DNA of 6,868 nt, taken from positions 1 to 6,868 of the forward strand of contig CAYUET010000072.1 in NCBI GenBank assembly GCA_964443875.1, given 5' to 3'. The position numbers were made by a program, and so were the translations under genes. Position 1 is the stretch's first letter, and every line of letters starts with the position of its first letter. This stretch comes from CAYUET01 sp964443875 (lineage in GTDB: Bacteria > Auribacterota > JAFGBW01). This document shows, one piece after another, positions 5,589 to 6,868 of this stretch. The notes below the pieces were generated by a model. The model worked only from the letters and a program-made list of their open reading frames with translations. It did not search any database and was not told the DNA's origin.

Positions 5589-6311
5589 ATGTATTCTGAT
5601 TTTAAAATCATATCCGCTTATTATGATGCCCTGTATGTGAAAGACGGTGAATACGCGCCGGAAGCGGCCAGGGTGAAAGAACTGCTGACCAGGCATGGTG
5701 TTCCGTCACAGGGGGATCTGCTTATTCTGGCCTGCGGTACAGGAGGTCATATCCCTTACTTCAGGGAGGAATATACGGTTTCAGGTCTGGATCTCAGTGA
5801 GGATATGCTTGCTTTGGCCAGGGAAAAATTCCCCGCCATCCGGTTCCATACGGCAAGTCTGATTGATTTTAAATTGGAGGATGAGTTTGATGCCATGATC
5901 TGTCTTTACGGCTCCATAGGATTTGTCAAAACCGCTGACAATTTACGGGCCTCCATGAAACGCATTGCCGCCCACCTGAGGCCCAATGGAGTGGTCGTGA
6001 TTACTCCCTGGAGCACGGTGGAGGATTTTCGGGATCTTATGGTGGTGGATGCCGCCGACAAGCCGGATTTGAAAATCGCCCGAATGGAACATGTCCGCCT
6101 CAAGGAGCCCAAGATTGTCGAAGTTACCTTCCATCATCTTCTCGGGAAAAACAATAATGTGACCTACCATAAACAATCCATGGAAATCGGTCTTTTCTCG
6201 CGGGAAGAGTATGTTTCTGCCATGACGGATGCCGGATTGAAGGTTGTAGAAGAATACACGGGAACTGATGTCCGCGGCGGCGCATACATCGGCAAACGGA
6301 TTTCCGGGTAG
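5589..6311 (+). CDS. SAM-dependent methyltransferase, TylM1/DesVI-like (N,N-dimethyltransferase type)
   Basis: The 240-residue product has the class I methyltransferase core: LLILACGTGGH (44-54), Asp68 in SGLDLSEDML (65-74), DEFDAMICLYGSIGFV (98-113) and HLRPNGVVVITPW (129-141). The late part, with WSTVEDF (141-147) and MEIGLFSREEYVSAMTDAGL (198-217) and ending in a GG-Y-IGKR strand, matches the layout of the TylM1/DesVI group, which dimethylates amino groups of TDP-amino sugars, and more loosely glycine/sarcosine N-methyltransferases. I therefore favour a small-molecule N-methyltransferase, but no amino-sugar genes are visible here and the substrate is unproven. The start is ATG 5589, six bases after a perfect AAGGAGG (5576-5582); the longer in-frame ATG at 5571 would place that ribosome site inside the gene. 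It is separated from the first methyltransferase by 127 bases. It shares only the general fold with that gene, so the two are not a recent tandem duplication. Confidence 0.85.
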   Translation: MYSDFKIISAYYDALYVKDGEYAPEAARVKELLTRHGVPSQGDLLILACGTGGHIPYFREEYTVSGLDLSEDMLALAREKFPAIRFHTASLIDFKLEDEFDAMICLYGSIGFVKTADNLRASMKRIAAHLRPNGVVVITPWSTVEDFRDLMVVDAADKPDLKIARMEHVRLKEPKIVEVTFHHLLGKNNNVTYHKQSMEIGLFSREEYVSAMTDAGLKVVEEYTGTDVRGGAYIGKRISG

Positions 6312-6432
6312 ATTCAGAAGATTATAAATTCTAAACTGTGCTTTGATCCTGCGGCGGGTGAGGGCGACTGTTGCACACAAGAATTAAACAGTGCTCTATA
6401 CATCTTCCCTATCCTGTGGTAAATAAACGGAT

Positions 6433-6868
6433 ATGCATAAAACGATATTATATATTTTTCTGTTATTCATTTCATTATCCCTGAGCGTACCCGGAATGGT
6501 TTTTGATGATGCGCTTGCCCCAAAAAACAAATATCAGAATATTCTGGACGAAATAATAAAGGAATATGAAAGATTATCTCAGAATTCCCCTCAATCGGTG
6601 GGAGAGCTTAAACCCAATGAAAAAAATTTAAGATTTTTTTATTCCCTTTCAAGTGACGGCTTCATCTACAAGACAATTGAAGATCAACCCAGCAGGATAC
6701 TGGCTCTTGTCATTCGCCCCAACGATGTGGTCGGTAATTTTATTGAAAAGTTTAAAAAAGAGGTTCTTCAGAAAAATCCTGAGCTGTTTCCGAACCTATC
6801 CTTTTTAAAAAGCACTTTAAGGATTCTTGAAAATTTTAAGACGGTTTCAATGGTTAGAGTGTTTGCTT
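6433..6868 (+). CDS. Exported-looking LAPK protein of unknown function (3' truncated)
   Basis: This reading frame starts at ATG 6433 and is open to the window edge (145 residues seen). It begins with a signal-peptide-like segment: MHK, then a hydrophobic core (about 4-18), then SVPGMVFDDALAPK with LAPK at residues 28-31. This mirrors the GNAT-like protein at 2598, where VF and a D-rich stretch also precede LAPK. The rest is hydrophilic and mostly helical (for example 36-50 and 102-113), with a central stretch LRFFYSLSSDGFIYKTI (66-82) and ILALVIRPNDVVGNF (89-103) that I cannot assign. No convincing ribosome site precedes the ATG. AT-rich promoter-like boxes (TATACA 6397-6402, TAAATA 6420-6425, 17-base spacer) would place transcription start near 6432, again next to the start codon. 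The codons, the signal segment and the length of the open frame support a real gene; its function is unknown. Confidence 0.75.
   Translation, partial: MHKTILYIFLLFISLSLSVPGMVFDDALAPKNKYQNILDEIIKEYERLSQNSPQSVGELKPNEKNLRFFYSLSSDGFIYKTIEDQPSRILALVIRPNDVVGNFIEKFKKEVLQKNPELFPNLSFLKSTLRILENFKTVSMVRVFA

Noticed and set aside
4847..6311. Tandem duplication of methyltransferase genes
   Set aside because: The two proteins share only the general class I motifs; lengths and C-terminal halves differ.
5943..6380. 145-residue minus-strand frame opposite the second methyltransferase
   Set aside because: Overlaps a gene with clear SAM motifs and has no family features or ribosome site of its own.

Overview
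The window is a stretch of a draft bacterial assembly in which every gene reads left to right on the + strand. It holds eight coding regions: the end of a CheB chemotaxis methylesterase; a XerC/XerD-type site-specific recombinase broken by a 10-N gap; a tRNA-dihydrouridine synthase; an exported-looking GNAT-fold protein; a PhzF-family enzyme; two unrelated class I SAM-dependent methyltransferases; and the start of a second exported-looking protein of unknown function. The Ns, the moderate GC content and the mixture of genes fit a metagenome-derived genome of an uncultured Gram-negative, motile or chemotactic lineage. Two otherwise unrelated proteins (positions 2598 and 6433) start with a signal-peptide-like segment followed closely by the tetrapeptide LAPK. 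From memory, short N-terminal motifs of this kind recur in Candidatus Omnitrophota (OP3) proteins, so I suggest that phylum tentatively. This placement is inference, not proof.

Layout: 1-1252 carries cheB and xer, 10 bases apart and probably co-transcribed. Positions 1253-1390 hold a nested inverted repeat and a terminator-like hairpin. Positions 1391-2362 are dus. Positions 2363-2562 form a G- and purine-rich non-coding stretch with a 13-bp hairpin, possibly a structured RNA or decayed interspersed repeats. A TTGACA-containing promoter then leads directly into the GNAT-like gene (2598-3503), and the PhzF-family gene follows (3623-4513). Positions 4514-4846 are non-coding: a GC-rich hairpin, a 153-bp MITE-like element with terminal inverted repeats, and a likely promoter with a hairpin for the first methyltransferase (4847-5461). 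The second methyltransferase (5589-6311) resembles the sugar N,N-dimethyltransferases TylM1/DesVI. The window ends inside the second LAPK protein.

The left third is core cell machinery: chemotaxis adaptation, chromosome dimer resolution and tRNA modification. The right two thirds look accessory: single-gene units with their own promoter-like signals, repeats between them, and enzymes that modify small molecules (acetyltransferase fold, isomerase fold, two methyltransferases). The sequence gives no proof that these form one pathway. The most interesting signal is the shared N-terminal export-plus-LAPK module on different proteins, together with hints that both genes are expressed without a ribosome-binding site.
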